Below, piece after piece: positions 45,286-58,313 of a stretch of DNA of 64,000 bases. Made by a program: the position numbers and the translations under genes. The DNA is from Symsagittifera roscoffensis (taxonomy: Eukaryota; Xenacoelomorpha; Acoela; Convolutidae). How positions within the stretch are numbered: position 1 is the stretch's first letter; every line of letters starts with the position of its first letter. The notes beneath the pieces are model-generated. The model saw nothing but the letters and a program-made list of their open reading frames with translations, ran no database searches and was not told the DNA's origin. Location of the stretch: the NCBI RefSeq assembly GCF_963678635.1, contig NC_087067.1, positions 33,268,401 to 33,332,400 of the forward strand, read 5' to 3'.

Positions 45286-45621
45286 AAAAGCAACTGACAG
45301 TATCCTGGCTGGTATTCAATCATATGCCACTTACAGTGGATGTGCGGCTATCATGCCATAGATGGTCATTCAAGGCACCTTGTACACGCTCCATAGGTTT
45401 TGACTAGCTGATTTGGCCATAAAACACAATGGGCCAAAAAAATTCCAAACAATGTCAATTTTCAGTATTTTGTTTGAAATGCATAAATTATAACGTGAGC
45501 GTGCAAAATTTTACATGGTATAAGAGCATATTTTTACTCTCGCGCGAGATGGACTGTTTTAAAAGTAATGTACATAGACATAAGCTAGTAAGGATATAAA
45601 TGAAAGCGGAGTAACTCTAAT

Positions 45622-45740
45622 GCCTACGACCATACCATGTTGAATGCACCGGTTCTCGTCCGATCACCGAAGTTAAGCAACATTGGGCCTGGTTAGTACT
45701 TGGATGGGAGACCGCCTGGGAACACCAGGTGTTGTAGGCT
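45622..45740 (+). rRNA. 5S ribosomal RNA
   Basis: Reads the same as the reference; the flank CTCTAATG (for CTCAAATG) is shared with the next unit. Confidence 0.98.
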
Positions 45741-46469
45741 TTTATTTAAAGCAAAAGTAATTCTTTTACTTTTATGCGCTAAGAGTTATTGCTGTTTAAA
45801 GTTCGGTGATGTCAAAAAGTTAAGCCTAATCGAGCGTGGTGCAAAAATTTTCAATGGGTCAAATTTTGGCCAAAACAAAAGAAAACCGAAAAATTTCTTT
45901 TGCAGTATCAATTTTGTGTACAATCAGCTGCTGATAGGCCAAAAATAATGGAGATAACTTTTGGGGTCTTTGAGTTATAGCCTTTTGAATTTCGGTGATG
46001 TCAAAAAATTAAGCCCAATCGAGCCTGGTGAATTGCGCGAACGGCCATAACTTGCCCAAAAATTTTAAAATTTCCAAATTTTATTATTTGGATCACAAGA
46101 TCATAGTCAAATCTTGGGGGACTGAGAAAATGAACCAATTTCGTCGGTCCAACACAAAGTTATAAGCTTTTGAAATCTCGGTGATACCAAAAAGTTAAGC
46201 CTAATCGAGCGTGGTGCAAAAAATGAAATTTTCAAAATTTTTGTTTTTTTTTTTCCTTCAAAGTTCATTTTTTTCATCTCGTTTCATAAATTTGAGCTCA
46301 GGACAATTCAAACGAGCCCAAAACAACGTTTGTAGCTCAAGTGTACGTGGAGTAATCATCAGTTGAAAACTTGGGGGGACCCGAGTTTCGGCCATTTTGG
46401 ACGAAAATCGGCCTAAAAGCTAACTTTTACGTTAGTGCAATTTTTTTTCTTGCATTTTTCAAGAGAATT

Positions 46470-46566
46470 GGGCTGCCCTCCGCTGTAGCAGAGTGCATTC
46501 AAAGAAAACTTATAAAATAGATTTGAATACTTACCTATTTAATAAGTTTATCACAACAATTAGGCT
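46470..46566 (-). ncRNA. Candidate SL RNA gene, TACA loop
   Basis: Leader end at 46535. The 3' hairpin keeps its stem with a TACA loop instead of GACA; hairpin II has one mismatch. Confidence 0.63.
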
Positions 46567-46903
46567 AAAAGCAACTGACAGTATCCTGGCTGGTATTCAA
46601 TCATATGCCACTTACAGTGGATGTGCGGCTATCATGCCATAGATGGTCATTCAAGGCACCTTGTACACGCTCCATAGGTTTTGACCAGCTGATTTGGCCA
46701 TAAAACACATTGGGCCAAAAAAATTCCAAACAATGTCAATTTTCAGTATTTTGTTTGAAATGCATAAATTATAACGTGAGCGTGCAAAATTTTACATGGT
46801 ATAAGAGCATATTTTTTACTCTCGCGCGAGGGCGAGTGTTTTAAAAGTAATGTACATAGACATAAGCTAGTAAGGATATAAATGAAAGCGGAGTAACTCT
46901 AAT

Positions 46904-47022
46904 GCCTACGACCATACCATGTTGAATGCACCGGTTCTCGTCCGATCACCGAAGTTAAGCAACATTGGGCCTGGTTAGTACTTGGATGGGAGACCGCCTG
47001 GGAACACCAGGTGTTGTAGGCT
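46904..47022 (+). rRNA. 5S ribosomal RNA
   Basis: Reads the same as the reference; near-identical duplicate of the preceding unit. Confidence 0.98.
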
Positions 47023-47751
47023 TTTATTTAAAGCAAAAGTAATTCTTTTACTTTTATGCGCTAAGAGTTATTGCTGTTTAAAGTTCGGTGATGTCAAAAA
47101 GTTAAGCCTAATCGAGCGTGGTGCAAAAATTTTCAATGGGTCAAATTTTGGCCAAAACAAAAGAAAACCGAAAAATTTCTTTTGCAGTATCAATTTTGTG
47201 TACAATCAGCTGCTGATAGGCCAAAAATAATGGAGATAACTTTTGGGGTCTTTGAGTTATAGCCTTTTGAATTTCGGTGATGTCAAAAAATTAAGCCCAA
47301 TCGAGCCTGGTGAATTGCGCGAACGGCCATAACTTGCCCAAAAATTTTAAAATTTCCAAATTTTATTATTTGGATCACAAGATCATAGTCAAATCTTGGG
47401 GGACTGAGAAAATGAACCAATTTCGTCGGTCCAACACAAAGTTATAAGCTTTTGAAATCTCGGTGATACCAAAAAGTTAAGCCTAATCGAGCGTGGTGCA
47501 AAAAATGAAATTTTCAAAATTTTTGTTTTTTTTTTTCGTTCAAAGTTCATTTTTTTCATCTCGTTTCATAAATTTGAGCTCAGGACAATTCAAACGAGCC
47601 CAAAACAACGTTTGTAGCTCAAGTGTACGTGGAGTAATCATCAGTTGAAAACTTGGGGGGACCCGAGTTTCGGCCATTTTGGACGAAAATCGGCCTAAAA
47701 GCTAACTTTTACGTTAGTGCAATTTTTTTTCTTGCATTTTTCAAGAGAATT

Positions 47752-47848
47752 GGGCTGCCCTCCGCTGTAGCAGAGTGCATTCAAAGAAAACTTATAAAAT
47801 AGATTTGAATACTTACCTATTTAATAAGTTTATCACAACAATTAGGCT
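47752..47848 (-). ncRNA. Candidate SL RNA gene, TACA loop
   Basis: Leader end at 47817; same changes as the locus at 46470. Confidence 0.63.
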
Positions 47849-48184
47849 AAAAGCAACTGACAGTATCCTGGCTGGTATTCAATCATATGCCACTTACAGT
47901 GGATGTGCGGCTATCATGCCATAGATGGTCATTCAAGGCACCTTGTACACGCTCCATAGGTTTTGACCAGCTGATTTGGCCATAAAACACATTGGGCCAA
48001 AAAAATTCCAAACAATGTCAATTTTCAGTATTTTGTTTGAAATGCATAAATTATAACGTGAGCGTGCAAAATTTTACATGGTATAAGAGCATATTTTTAC
48101 TCTCGCGCGAGGGCGAGTGTTTTAAAAGTAATGTACATAGACATAAGCTAGTAAGGATATAAATGAAAGCGGAGTAACTCAAAT

Positions 48185-48303
48185 GCCTACGACCATACCA
48201 TGTTGAATGCACCGGTTCTCGTCCGATCACCGAAGTTAAGCAACATTGGGCCTGGTTAGTACTTGGATGGGAGACCGCCTGGGAACATCAGGTGTTGTAG
48301 GCT
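48185..48303 (+). rRNA. 5S ribosomal RNA, variant C104T
   Basis: GGGAACACCAGG has become GGGAACATCAGG. Confidence 0.95.
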
Positions 48304-49026
48304 TTTATTTAAAGCAAAAGTAATTCTTTTACTTTTATGCGCTAAGAGTTATTGCTGTTTAAAGTTCGGTGATGTCAAAAAGTTAAGCCTAATCGAGCGT
48401 GGTGCAAAAATTTTCAATGGGTCAAATTTTGGCCAAAACAAAAGAAAACCGAAAAATTTCTATTGCAGTATCAATTTTGTGTACAATCAGCTGCTGATAG
48501 GTCAAAAATAATGGAGATAACTTTTGGGGTTTTTGAGTTATAGCCTTTTGAATTTCGGTGATGTCAAAAAAATAAGCCCAATCGAGCCTGGTGAATTGCG
48601 CGAACGGCCATAACTTGCCCAAAAATTTTAAAATTTCCAAATTTTATTATTTGGATCACAAGATCATAGTCAAATCTTGGGGGACTGAGAAAATGAACCA
48701 ATTTCGTCGGTCCAACACAAAGTTATAAGCTTTTGAAATCTCGGTGATACCAAAAAGTTAAGCCTAATCGAGCGTGGTGCAAAAAATGAAATTTTCAAAA
48801 TTTTTGTTTTTTTTTCGTTCAAAGTTCATTTTTTTCATCATGTTTCATAAATTTGAGCTCAGGAAAATTCCAACGAGCCCAAAACGACGTTTGTAGCTCA
48901 AGTATATGTGGAGTAATCATCAGTTGAAAATTTGGGGGGACCCGAATTTCGGCCATTTTGGACGAAAATCGGCCTAAAAGCTAACTCTTTAGTGCAATTT
49001 TTTTTCTTGCATTTTTCAAGAGAATT

Positions 49027-49123
49027 GGGCTGCCCTCCGCTGTAGCAGAGTGCATTCAAAGAAAACTTATAAAATAGATTTGAATACTTACCTATTTAAT
49101 AAGTTTATCACAACAATTAGGCT
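49027..49123 (-). ncRNA. Candidate SL RNA gene, TACA loop
   Basis: Leader end at 49092; same changes as the locus at 46470. Confidence 0.63.
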
Positions 49124-49459
49124 AAAAGCAACTGACAGTATCCTGGCTGGTATTCAATCATATGCCACTTACAGTGGATGTGCGGCTATCATGCCATAGA
49201 TGGTCATTCAAGGCACCTTGTACACGCTCCATAGGTTTTGACCAGCTGATTTGGCCATAAAACACATTGGGCCAAAAAAATTCCAAACAATGTCAATTTT
49301 CAGTATTTTGTTTGAAATGCATAAATTATAACGTGAGCGTGCAAAATTTTACATGGTATAAGAGCATATTTTTACTCTCGCGCGAGGGCGACTGTTTTAA
49401 AAGTAATGTACATAGACATAAGCTAGTAAGGATATAAATGAAAGCGGAGTAACTCAAAT

Positions 49460-49578
49460 GCCTACGACCATACCATGTTGAATGCACCGATTCTCGTCCG
49501 ATCACCGAAGTTAAGCAACATTGGGCCTGGTTAGTAATTGGATGGGAGACCGCCTGGGAACACCAGGTGTAGTAGGCT
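49460..49578 (+). rRNA. 5S ribosomal RNA, variant G31A C78A T112A
   Basis: Three changes: CACCGATTCTCG, GTTAGTAATTGG and GGTGTAGTAGG. One of the most diverged full-length copies; function doubtful. Confidence 0.9.
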
Positions 49579-50302
49579 TTTATTTAAAGCAAAAGTAATT
49601 CTTTTACTTTTATGCGCTAAGAGTTATTGCTGTTTAAAGTTCGGTGATGTCAAAAAGTTAAGCCTAATCGAGCGTGGTGCAAAAATTTTCAATGGGTCAA
49701 ATTTTGGCCAAAACAAAAGAAAACCGAAAATTTTCTTTTGCAGTATCAATTTTGTGTACAATCAGCTGCTGATAGGTCAAAAATAATGGAGATAACTTTT
49801 GGGGTTTTTGAGTTAGAGCCTTTTGAATTTCGGTGATGTCAAAAAAATAAGCCCAATCGAGCCTGGTGAATTGCGCGAACGGCCATAACTTGCCCAAAAA
49901 TTTTAAAATTTCCAAATTTTATTATTTGGATCACAAGATCATAGTCAAATCTTGGGGGACTGAGAAAATGAACCAATTTCGTCGGTCCAACACAAAGTTA
50001 TAAGCTTTTGAAATCTCGGTGATACCAAAAAGTTAAGCCTAATCGAGCGTGGTGCAAAAAATGAAATTTTCAAAATTTTTGTTTTTTTTTTCGTTCAAAG
50101 TTCAGTTTTTTCATCTCGTTTCATAAATTTGAGCTCAGGACAATTCCAACGAGCCCAAAACGACGTTTGTAGCTCAAGTGTACGTGGAGTAATCATCAGT
50201 TGAAAATTTGGGGGGACCCGAATTTCGGCCATTTTGGACGAAAGTCGGCCTAAAAGCTAACTTGTTAGTGCAATTTTTTTTCTTGCATTTTTCAAGAGAA
50301 TT

Positions 50303-50399
50303 GGACTGCCCTCCGCTGTAGCAGAGTGCATTCAAAGAAAACTTATCAAATAGATTTGAATACTTACCTATTTAATAAGTTTATCACAACAATTAGGCT
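50303..50399 (-). ncRNA. Candidate SL RNA gene, TACA loop
   Basis: Leader end at 50368. TACA loop with normal hairpin II; GGCAGTCC follows the stem. Confidence 0.63.
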
Positions 50400-50733
50400 A
50401 AAAGCAACTGACAGTATCCTGGCTGGTATTCAATCATATGCCACTTACAGTGGATGTGCGGCTATCATTCCATAGATGGTCATTCAAGGCACCTTGTACA
50501 CGCTCCATAGGTTTTGACCAGCTGATTTGGCCATAAAACAAATTGGGCCAAAAAAATTCCAAACAATGTCAATTTTCAGTATTTTGTTTGAAATGCATAA
50601 ATTATAACGTGAGCGTGCAAAATTTTACATGGTATAGGAATATTTTTACTCTCGCGCGAGGGCGACTGTTTTAAAAGTAATGTACATAGACATAAGCTAG
50701 TAAGGATATAAATGAAAGCGGAGTAACTCAAAT

Positions 50734-50852
50734 GCCTACGACCATACCATGTTGAATGCACCGGTTCTCGTCCGATCACCGAAGTTAAGCAACATTGGGC
50801 CTGGTTAGTACTTGGATGGGAGACCGCCTGGGAACACAAGGTGTTGTAGGCT
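50734..50852 (+). rRNA. 5S ribosomal RNA, variant C105A
   Basis: GGAACACCAGG has become GGAACACAAGG. Confidence 0.95.
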
Positions 50853-51575
50853 TTTATTTAAAGCAAAAGTAATTCTTTTACTTTTAAGCGCTAAGAGTTA
50901 TTGCTGTTTAAAGTTCGGTGATGTCAAAAAGTTAAGCCTAAACGAGCGTGGTGCAAAAATTTTCAATGGGTCAAATTTTGGCCAAAACAAAAGAAAACCG
51001 AAAAATTTCTTTTGCAGTATCATTTTTGTGTACAATCAGCTGCTGATAGGTCAAAAGTAATGGAGATAACTTTTGGGGTTTTTGAGTTATAGCCTTTTGA
51101 ATTTCGGTGATGTCAAAAAAATAAGCCCAATCGAGCCTGGTGAATTGCGCGAACGGCCATAACTTGCCCAAAAATTTTAAAATTTCCAAATTTTATTCTT
51201 TGGATCAAAAGATCATAGTCAAATCTTGGGGGACTGAGAAAATGAACCAATTTCGTCGGTCCAACACAAAGTTATAAGCTTTTGAAATCTCGGTGATACC
51301 AAAAAGTTAAGCCTAATCGAGCGTGGTGCAAAAAATGAAATTTTCAAAATTTTTGTTTTTTTTTCGTTCAAAGTTCATTTTTTTCATCTCGTTTCATAAA
51401 TTTGAGCTCAGGACAATTCCAACGAGCCCAAAACGACGTTTGTAGCTCAAGTGTACGTGGAGTAATCATCAGTTGAAAATTTGGGGGGACCCGAATTTCG
51501 GCCATTTTGGACGAAAATCGGCCTAAAAGCTAACTTGTTAGTGCAATTTTTTTTCTTGCATTTTTCAAGAGAATT

Positions 51576-51672
51576 GGGCTGCCCTCCGCTGTCGCAGAGT
51601 GCATTCAAAGAAAACTTATCAAATAGATTTGAATACTTACCTATTTAATAAGTTTATCACAACAATTAGGCT
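51576..51672 (-). ncRNA. Candidate SL RNA gene
   Basis: Leader end at 51641; standard right-hand form. The base next to the LINE target position is changed (GAGCC for TAGCC). Confidence 0.65.
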
Positions 51673-52008
51673 CAAAGCAACTGACAGTATCCTGGCTGGT
51701 ATTCAATCATATGCCACTTACAGTGGATGTGCGGCTATCATGCCATAGATGGTCATTCAAGGCACCTTGTACACGCTCCATAGGTTTTGACCAGCTGATT
51801 TGGCCATAAAACACATTGGGCCAAAAAAATTCCAAACAATGTCAATTTTCAGTATTTTGTTTGAAATGCATAAATTATAACGTGAGCGTGCAAAATTTTA
51901 CATGGTATAAGAGCATACTTTTACTCTCGCGCGAGGGCGACTGTTTTAAAAGTAATGTACATAGACATAAGCTAGTAAGGATATAAATGAAAGCGGAGTA
52001 ATTCAAAT

Positions 52009-52127
52009 GCCTACGACCATACCATGTTGAATGCACCGGTTCTCGTCCGATCACCGAAGTTAAGCAACATTGGGCCTGGTTAGTACTTGGATGGGAGACC
52101 GCCTGGGAACACCAGGTGTTGTAGGCT
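52009..52127 (+). rRNA. 5S ribosomal RNA
   Basis: Reads the same as the reference; the flank has AATTC for AACTC. Confidence 0.98.
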
Positions 52128-52850
52128 TTTATTTAAAGCAAAAGTAATTCTTTTACTTTTATGCGCTAAGAGTTATTGCTGTTTAAAGTTCGGTGATGTC
52201 AAAAAGTTAAGCCTAATCGAGCGTGGTGCAAAAATTTTCAATGGGTCAAATTTTGGCCAAAACAAAAGAAAACCGAAAAATTTCTTTTGCAGTATCATTT
52301 TTGTGTACAATCAGCTGCTGATAGGTCAAAAATAATGGAGATAACTTTTGGGGTCTTTGAGTTATAGCCTTTTGAATTTCGGTGATGTCAAAAAAATAAG
52401 CCCAAGCGAGCCTGGTGAATTGCGCGAACGGCCATAACTTGCCGAAAAATTTTAAAATTTCCAAATTTTATTATTTGGATCACAAGATCATAGTCAAATC
52501 TTGGGGGACTGAGAAAATGAACCAATTTCGTCGGTCCAACACAAAGTTATAAGCTTTTGAAATCTCGGTGATACCAAAAAGTTAAGCCTAATCGAGCGTG
52601 GTGCAAAAAATGAAATTTTCAAAATTTTTGTTTTTTTTTTCGTTAAAAGTTCATTTTTTCATCTTGTTTCATAAATTTGAGCTCAGGACAATTCCAACGA
52701 GCCCAAAACGACGTTTGTAGCTCAAGTGTACGTGGAGTAATCATCAGTTGAAAATTTAGGGGGACCCGAATTTCGGCCATTTTGGACGAAAATCGGCCTA
52801 AAAGCTAACTTGTTAGTGCAATTTTTTTTCTTGCATTTTTCAAGAGAATT

Positions 52851-52947
52851 GGACTGCCCTCCGCTGTCGCAGAGTGCATTCAAAGAAAACTTATCAAATA
52901 GATTTGAATACTTCCCTATTTAATAAGTTTATCACAACAATTAGGCT
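52851..52947 (-). pseudogene. SL RNA gene with destroyed splice donor
   Basis: The leader ends at 52916, but the donor reads ATAG|GGAAGT: the invariant T of GT is G. Hairpins and Sm-like site are intact, so the RNA could fold but not splice. Confidence 0.64.
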
Positions 52948-53281
52948 AAAAGCAACTGACAGTATCCTGGCTGGTATTCAATCATATGCCACTTACAGTG
53001 GATGTGCGGCTATCATTCCATAGATGGTCATTCAAGGCACCTTGTACACGCTCCATAGGTTTTGACCAGCTGATTTGGCCATAAAACAAATTGGGCCAAA
53101 AAAATTCCAAACAATGTCAATTTTCAGTATTTTGTTTGAAATGCATAAATTATAACGTGAGCGTGCAAAATTTTACATGGTATAGGAATATTTTTACTCT
53201 CGCGCGAGGGCGACTGTTTTAAAAGTAATGTACATAGACATAAGCTAGTAAGGATATAAATGAAAGCGGAGTAACTCAAAT

Positions 53282-53400
53282 GCCTACGACCATACCATGT
53301 TGAATGCACCGGTTCTCGTCCGATCACCGAAGTTAAGCAACATTGGGCCTGGTTAGTACTTGGATGGGAGACCGCCTGGGAACACCAGGTGTTGTAGGCT
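53282..53400 (+). rRNA. 5S ribosomal RNA
   Basis: Reads the same as the reference; its spacer nearly duplicates that of the unit at 50734. Confidence 0.98.
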
Positions 53401-54122
53401 TTTATTTAAAGCAAAAGTAATTCTTTTACTTTTAAGCGCTAAGAGTTATTGCTGTTTAAAGTTCGGTGATGTCAAAAAGTTAAGCCTAAACGAGCGTGGT
53501 GCAAAAATTTTCAATGGGTCAAATTTTGGCCAAAACAAAAGAAAACCGAAAAATTTCTTTTGCAGTATCATTTTTGTGTACAATCAGCTGCTGATAGGTC
53601 AAAAGTAATGGAGATAACTTTTGGGGTTTTTGAGTTATAGCCTTTTGAATTTCGGTGATGTCAAAAAAATAAGCCCAATCGAGCCTGGTGAATTGCGCGA
53701 ACGGCCATAACTTGCCCAAAAATTTTAAAATTTCCAAATTTTATTCTTTGGATCACAAGATCATAGTCAAATCTTGGGGGACTGAGAAAATGAACCAATT
53801 TCGTCGGTCCAACACAAAGTTATAAGCTTTTGAAATCTCGGTGATACCAAAAAGTTAAGCCTAATCGAGCGTGGTGCAAAAAATGAAATTTTCAAAATTT
53901 TTGTTTTTTTTTCGTTCAAAGTTCATTTTTTTCATCTCGTTTCATAAATTTGAGCTCAGGACAATTCCAACGAGCCAAAACGACGTTTGTAGCTCAAGTG
54001 TACGTGGAGTAATCATCAGTTGAAAATTTGGGGGGACCCGAATTTCGGCCATTTTGGACGAAAATCGGCCTAAAAGCTAACTTGTTAGTGCAATTTTTTT
54101 TCTTGCATTTTTCAAGAGAATT

Positions 54123-54219
54123 GGGCTGCCCTCCGCTGTCGCAGAGTGCATTCAAAGAAAACTTATCAAATAGATTTGAATACTTACCTATTTAATAAGT
54201 TTATCACAACAATTAGGCT
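54123..54219 (-). ncRNA. Candidate SL RNA gene
   Basis: Leader end at 54188; standard form with the same GAGCC change as the locus at 51576. Confidence 0.65.
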
Positions 54220-54555
54220 CAAAGCAACTGACAGTATCCTGGCTGGTATTCAATCATATGCCACTTACAGTGGATGTGCGGCTATCATGCCATAGATGGT
54301 CATTCAAGGCACCTTGTACACGCTCCATAGGTTTTGACCAGCTGATTTGGCCATAAAACACATTGGGCCAAAAAAATTCCAAACAATGTCAATTTTCAGT
54401 ATTTTGTTTGAAATGCATAAATTATAACGTGAGCGTGCAAAATTTTACATGGTATAAGAGCATACTTTTACTCTCGCGCGAGGGCGACTGTTTTAAAAGT
54501 AATGTACATAGACATAAGCTAGTAAGGATATAAATGAAAGCGGAGTAACTCAAAT

Positions 54556-54674
54556 GCCTACGACCATACCATGTTGAATGCACCGGTTCTCGTCCGATCA
54601 CCGAAGTTAAGCAACATTGGGCCTGGTTAGTACTTGGATGGGAGACCGCCTGGGAACACCAGGTGTTGTAGGCT
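54556..54674 (+). rRNA. 5S ribosomal RNA
   Basis: Reads the same as the reference; its spacer nearly duplicates that of the unit at 52009. Confidence 0.98.
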
Positions 54675-55397
54675 TTTATTTAAAGCAAAAGTAATTCTTT
54701 TACTTTTATGCGCTAAGAGTTATTGCTGTTTAAAGTTCGGTGATGTCAAAAAGTTAAGCCTAATCGAGCGTGGTGCAAAATTTTTCAATGGGTCAAATTT
54801 TGGCCAAAACAAAAGAAAACCGAAAAATTTCTTTTGCAGTATCATTTTTGTGTACAATCAGCTGCTGATAGGTCAAAAATAATGGAGATAACTTTTGGGG
54901 TCTTTGAGTTATAGCCTTTTGAATTTCGGTGATGTCAAAAAAATAAGCCCAAGCGAGCCTGGTGAATTGCGCGAACGGCCATAACTTGCCGAAAAATTTT
55001 AAAATTTCCAAATTTTATTATTTGGATCACAAGATCATAGTCAAATCTTGGGGGACTGAGAAAATGAACCAATTTCGTCGGTCCAACACAAAGTTATAAG
55101 CTTTTGAAATCTCGGTGATACCAAAAAGTTAAGCCTAATCGAGCGTGGTGCAAAAAATGAAATTTTCAAAATTTTTGTTTTTTTTTTCGTTAAAAGTTCA
55201 TTTTTTCATCTTGTTTCATAAATTTGAGCTCAGGACAATTCCAACGAGCCCAAAACGACGTTTGTAGCTCAAGTGTACGTGGAGTAATCATCAGTTGAAA
55301 ATTTAGGGGGACCCGAATTTCGGCCATTTTGGACGAAAATCGGCCTAAAAGCTAACTTGTTAGTGCAATTTTTTTTCTTGCATTTTTCAAGAGAATT

Positions 55398-55494
55398 GGA
55401 CTGCCCTCCGCTGTCGCAGAGTGCATTCAAAGAAAACTTATCAAATAGATTTGAATACTTCCCTATTTAATAAGTTTATCACAACAATTAGGCT
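55398..55494 (-). pseudogene. SL RNA gene with destroyed splice donor
   Basis: Leader end at 55463; same GT to GG donor loss as the locus at 52851, of which it is a duplicate. Confidence 0.64.
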
Positions 55495-55827
55495 AAAAGC
55501 AACTGACAGTATCCTGGCTGGTATTCAATCATATGCCACTTACAGTGGATGTGCGGCTTTCATTCCATAGATGGTCATTCAAGGCACCTTGTACACGCTC
55601 CATAGGTTTTGACCAGCTGATTTGGTCATAAAACAAATTGGGCCAAAAAATTCCAAACAATGTCAATTTTCAGTATTTTGTTTGAAATGCATAAATTATA
55701 ACGTGAGCGTGCAAAATTTTACATGGTATAGGCATATTTTTACTCTCGCGCGAGGGCGACTGTTTTAAAAGTAATGTACATAGACATAAGCTAGTAAGGA
55801 TATAAATGAAAGCGGAGTAACTCAAAT

Positions 55828-55946
55828 GCCTACGACCATACCATGTTGAATGCACCGGTTCTCGTCCGATCACCGAAGTTAAGCAACATTGGGCCTGGTT
55901 AGTACTTGGATGGGAGACCGCATGGGAACATCAGGTGTTGTAGGCT
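55828..55946 (+). rRNA. 5S ribosomal RNA, variant C95A C104T
   Basis: GACCGCCTGGG has become GACCGCATGGG, plus the ACATCAGG change also seen at 48185. Heads the single 1088-bp unit of block 3. Confidence 0.93.
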
Positions 55947-56484
55947 TTTATTTAAAGCAAAAGTAATTCTTTTACTTTTAAGCGCTAAGAGTTATTGCTG
56001 TTTAAAGTTCGGTGATGTCAAAAAGTTAAGCCTAATCGAGCGTGGTGCAAAAATTTTCAATGGGTCAAATTTTGGCCAAAACAAAAGAAAACCGAAAAAT
56101 TTCTTTTGCAGTATCAATTTTGTGTACAATCAGCTGCTGATAGGTCAAAAATAATGGAGATAAATTTTGGGGTCATTGAGTTATAGCCTTTTGAATTTCG
56201 GTGATACCAAAAAGTTAAGCCTAATCGAGCGTGGTGCAAAAAATGAAATTTTCAAAATTTTGTTTTTTTTTTTCGTTCAAAGTTCATTTTTTTCATCTTG
56301 TTTCATAAATTTGAGCTCAGGACAATCCCAACGAGCCCAAAACGACGTTTGTAGCTCAAGTGTACGTGGAGTAATCATCAGCTGAAAACTTGGAGGGACC
56401 CGAATTTCGGCCATTTTGGACGAAAATCGGCCTAAAAGCTAACTTGTTAGTGCAATTTTTTTTCTTGCATTTTTCAAGAGAATT

Positions 56485-56581
56485 GGACTGCCCTCCGCTG
56501 TCGCAGAGTGCATTCAAAGAAAACTTATCAAATAGATTTGAATACTTACCTATTTAATAAGTTTATCACAACAATTAGGCT
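56485..56581 (-). ncRNA. Candidate SL RNA gene
   Basis: Leader end at 56550. Normal donor; GGCAGTCC after the stem as in its neighbours. Confidence 0.65.
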
Positions 56582-56915
56582 AAAAGCAACTGACAGTATC
56601 CTGGCTGGTATTCAATCATATGCCACTTACAGTGGATGTGCGGCTATCATTCCATAGATGGTCATTCAAGGCACCTTGTACACGCTCCATAGGTTTTGAC
56701 CAGCTGATTTGGCCATAAAACAAATTGGGCCAAAAAAATTCCAAACAATGTCAATTTTCAGTATTTTGTTTGAAATGCATAAATTATAACGTGAGCGTGC
56801 AAAATTTTACATGGTATAGGCATATTTTTACTCTCGCGCGAGGGCGACTGTTTTAAAAGTAATGTACATAGACATAAGCTAGTAAGGATATAAATGAAAG
56901 CGGAGTAACTCAAAT

Positions 56916-57034
56916 GCCTACGACCATACCATGTTGAATGCACCGGTTCTCGTCCGATCACCGAAGTTAAGCAACATTGGGCCTGGTTAGTACTTGGATG
57001 GGAGACCGCCTGGGAACACCAGGTGTTGTAGGCT
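56916..57034 (+). rRNA. 5S ribosomal RNA
   Basis: Reads the same as the reference. Confidence 0.98.
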
Positions 57035-57761
57035 TTTATTTAAAGCAAAAGTAATTCTTTTACTTTTAAGCGCTAAGAGTTATTGCTGTTTAAAGTTCGG
57101 TGATGTCAAAAAGTTAAGCCTAATCGAGCGTGGTGCAAAAATTTTCAATGGGTCAAATTTTGGCCAAAACAAAAGAAAACCGAAAAATTTCTTTTGCAGT
57201 ATCAATTTTGTGTACAATCAGCTGCTGATAGGTCAAAAATAATGGAGATAACTTTTGGGGTCTTTGAGTTATAGCCTTTTGAATTTCGGTGATACCAAAA
57301 AGTTAAGCCTAATCGAGCCTGGTGAATTGCGCGAACGGCCATAACTTGCCCAAAAATTTTAAAATTTCCAAATTTTATTATTTGGATCACAAGATCATAG
57401 TCAAATCTTGGGGGACTGAGAAAATGAACCAATTTCGGCGGTCCAACACAAAGTTATAAGCTTTTGAAATCTCGGTGATACCAAAAAGTTAAGCCTAATC
57501 GAGCGTGGTGCAAAAAAAGAAATTTTCAAAATTTTTGTTTTTTTTTCGTTCAAAGTTCATTTTTTTCATCTTGTTTCATAAATTTGAGCTCAGGACAATC
57601 CCAACGAGCCCAAAACGACGTTTGTAGCTCAAGTGTACGTGGAGTAATCATCAGCTGAAAATTTGGGGGGACCCGAATTTCGGCCATTTTGGACGAAAAT
57701 CGGCCTAAAAGCTAACTTTTAAGTTAGTGCAATTTTTTTTCTTGCATTTTTCAAGAGAATT

Positions 57762-57858
57762 GGGCTGCCCTCCGCTGTCGCAGAGTGCATTCAAAGAAAA
57801 CTTATCAAATAGATTTGAATACTTACCTATTTAATAAGTTTATCACAACAATTAGGCT
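57762..57858 (-). ncRNA. Candidate SL RNA gene
   Basis: Leader end at 57827; standard right-hand form. Confidence 0.66.
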
Positions 57859-58194
57859 AAAAGCAACTGACAGTATCCTGGCTAGTATTCAATCATATGC
57901 CACTTACAGTGGATGTGCGGCTATCATGCCACAGATGGTCATTCAAGGCACCTTGTACACGCTCCATAGGTTTTGACCAGCTGATTTGGCCATAAAACAC
58001 ATTGGGCCAAAAAAATTCCAAACAATGTCAATTTTCAGTATTTTGTTTGAAATGCATAAACTATAACGTGAGCGTGCAAAATTTTACATGGTATAAGAGC
58101 ATATTTTTACTCTCGCGCGAGGGCGAGTGTTTTAAAAGTAATGTACATAGACATAAGCTAGTAAGGATATAAATGAAAGCGGAGTAACTCAAAT

Positions 58195-58313
58195 GCCTAC
58201 GACCATACCATGTTGAATGCACCGGTTCTCGTCCGATCACCGAAGTTAAGCAACATTGGGCCTGGTTAGTACTTGGATGGGAGACCGCCTGGGAACACCA
58301 GGTGTTGTAGGCT
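58195..58313 (+). rRNA. 5S ribosomal RNA
   Basis: Reads the same as the reference. Confidence 0.98.
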
